DNA of 52,651 nt, from positions 1-52,651 of the forward strand of contig JANQLQ010000269.1 of assembly GCA_028280565.1 (NCBI GenBank). The letters run 5' to 3'. This document shows positions 52,133 to 52,651 of the stretch, piece after piece. Made by a program: the position numbers and the translations under genes. Within the stretch, counting starts at the first letter, position 1. Each line of letters begins with the position of its first letter. The notes beneath the pieces were generated by a model, which was not told the DNA's origin, searched no databases, and saw only the letters and a program-made list of their open reading frames with translations. The stretch is from Fulvivirga sp. (GTDB taxonomy: Bacteria; Bacteroidota; Bacteroidia; Cytophagales; Cyclobacteriaceae).

Positions 52133-52651
52133 TGCAATTTAAAAAAAAATCGTAATTGAAAACAATCCTCGATGGTTAGCTTTTTGTTTTTTTATTGAGA
52201 AGTTCGGGTTACTTGTGAGCCTTGCAGGCATTGAATGCTACTCGTAGGCCTCAGGAATAAAGGAAGTGGAAAAGGAATATTAGTATTTTTGATAAAACCC
52301 CGGGGAAAAGAAGTATGATCCTTTTAAAATCTCAAAACGGATCTCTTTCCCCGCCGGGAACTGAACGCCTAGATTAGCGAAATTTAAGGCGTGGTGAGTT
52401 TTTAATGAGCTGGATTATTGCTTTATAAGTGGGCGTAGGCGTTCTTGGAAATTAACCTGGCAGGAAAACGTTTAATTTTGGTAGGTTAATCTATCTTTTT
52501 AAGATGTTTCGGGTAGTGCCCGCCTGTAAATGAGCAGTATACGCGGGATGTAGTGGTTCTAAGTCCAGTTTTCATTTTCTTTTGCACGCCCAAAAGAAAA
52601 CGAAACAAAAGAAAAGGGCGCCAGCAACAAAGCCCATTTTCCGCGCAAAAC
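52133..52651. other. Noncoding end of the window
   Basis: No gene is supported. GGGGAAA (52302-52308) and TTTCCCC (52346-52352) with inner GATCC/GGATC could form a hairpin. From 52571 onward the sequence TTTTCTTTTGCACGCCC and GAAAAGGGCGCC forms an A/T-skewed segment that, read on the minus strand, gives a phrase (APFSFVSFSFGRAKEN) I recall from small spurious ORFs in other Bacteroidota genomes; it is probably an intergenic repeat. Confidence 0.4.

Noticed and set aside
1-52651. CRISPR array
   Set aside because: No regularly spaced identical repeats with unique spacers were found; the repeat families seen are irregular palindromes.

Overview
The window looks like chromosomal DNA from a member of the Bacteroidota, most likely a free-living Cytophagales-type bacterium. 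The evidence is a SusC/SusD pair with glycoside hydrolases, a giant PKD-repeat protein with a C-terminal gliding/type IX (type B) sorting domain followed by a PorP/SprF partner, several -7 boxes of the Bacteroidota form TAnnTTTG, and near absence of Shine-Dalgarno sequences. No species can be named from the sequence alone.

Positions 1-4750 are an AT-rich accessory patch lying on the 3' side of a tRNA-Ser(UGA) gene, the side where tRNA-targeting elements insert. It holds decayed anti-phage/toxin-antitoxin genes: a membrane-protein fragment, an AbiEi-type antitoxin with a gutted AbiEii toxin, and a frameshifted abiH. It also holds two related XRE regulators, a heptad-repeat microprotein and an unrecognised two-gene operon (3845-4521). 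That operon has a leader with three copies of a 12-mer (direct, inverted, direct) able to form two mutually exclusive hairpins, one burying the start codon. This is the best candidate here for something undescribed.

Positions 4751-12722 are housekeeping: tRNA-Ser with a full promoter, an overlapping mltG/thioesterase/YihY operon, two small membrane proteins, an overlapping Sua5-type and WbqC-type pair, and clpC. Positions 12818-18849 encode a 1666-residue type B T9SS cargo and its PorP/SprF-like anchor. Positions 18863-31507 hold a TPR lipoprotein, a VWA-type membrane protein, a LytTR regulator with a degenerate receiver, an AraC regulator with an SDR, a 1223-residue phosphatase/outer-membrane-barrel fusion with a possible kinase-like middle, an SdiA-regulated-domain protein and hemE.

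Positions 31508-36222 are studded with a palindromic intergenic repeat family around an FtsX-type permease, a small unknown gene and a TonB-C-domain protein. Positions 36223-52041 are carbohydrate utilisation. On the minus strand, SusC-SusD and a terminator precede a GH20b/TIM-barrel lipoprotein and a GH92 lipoprotein. Next to them are a divergent GntR/FCD regulator and a GH28 - Na+ symporter operon, then a purple-acid-phosphatase-like protein. An identical 15-mer lies upstream of both susC and GH28, suggesting shared control by the GntR protein. The last 600 bases are noncoding.
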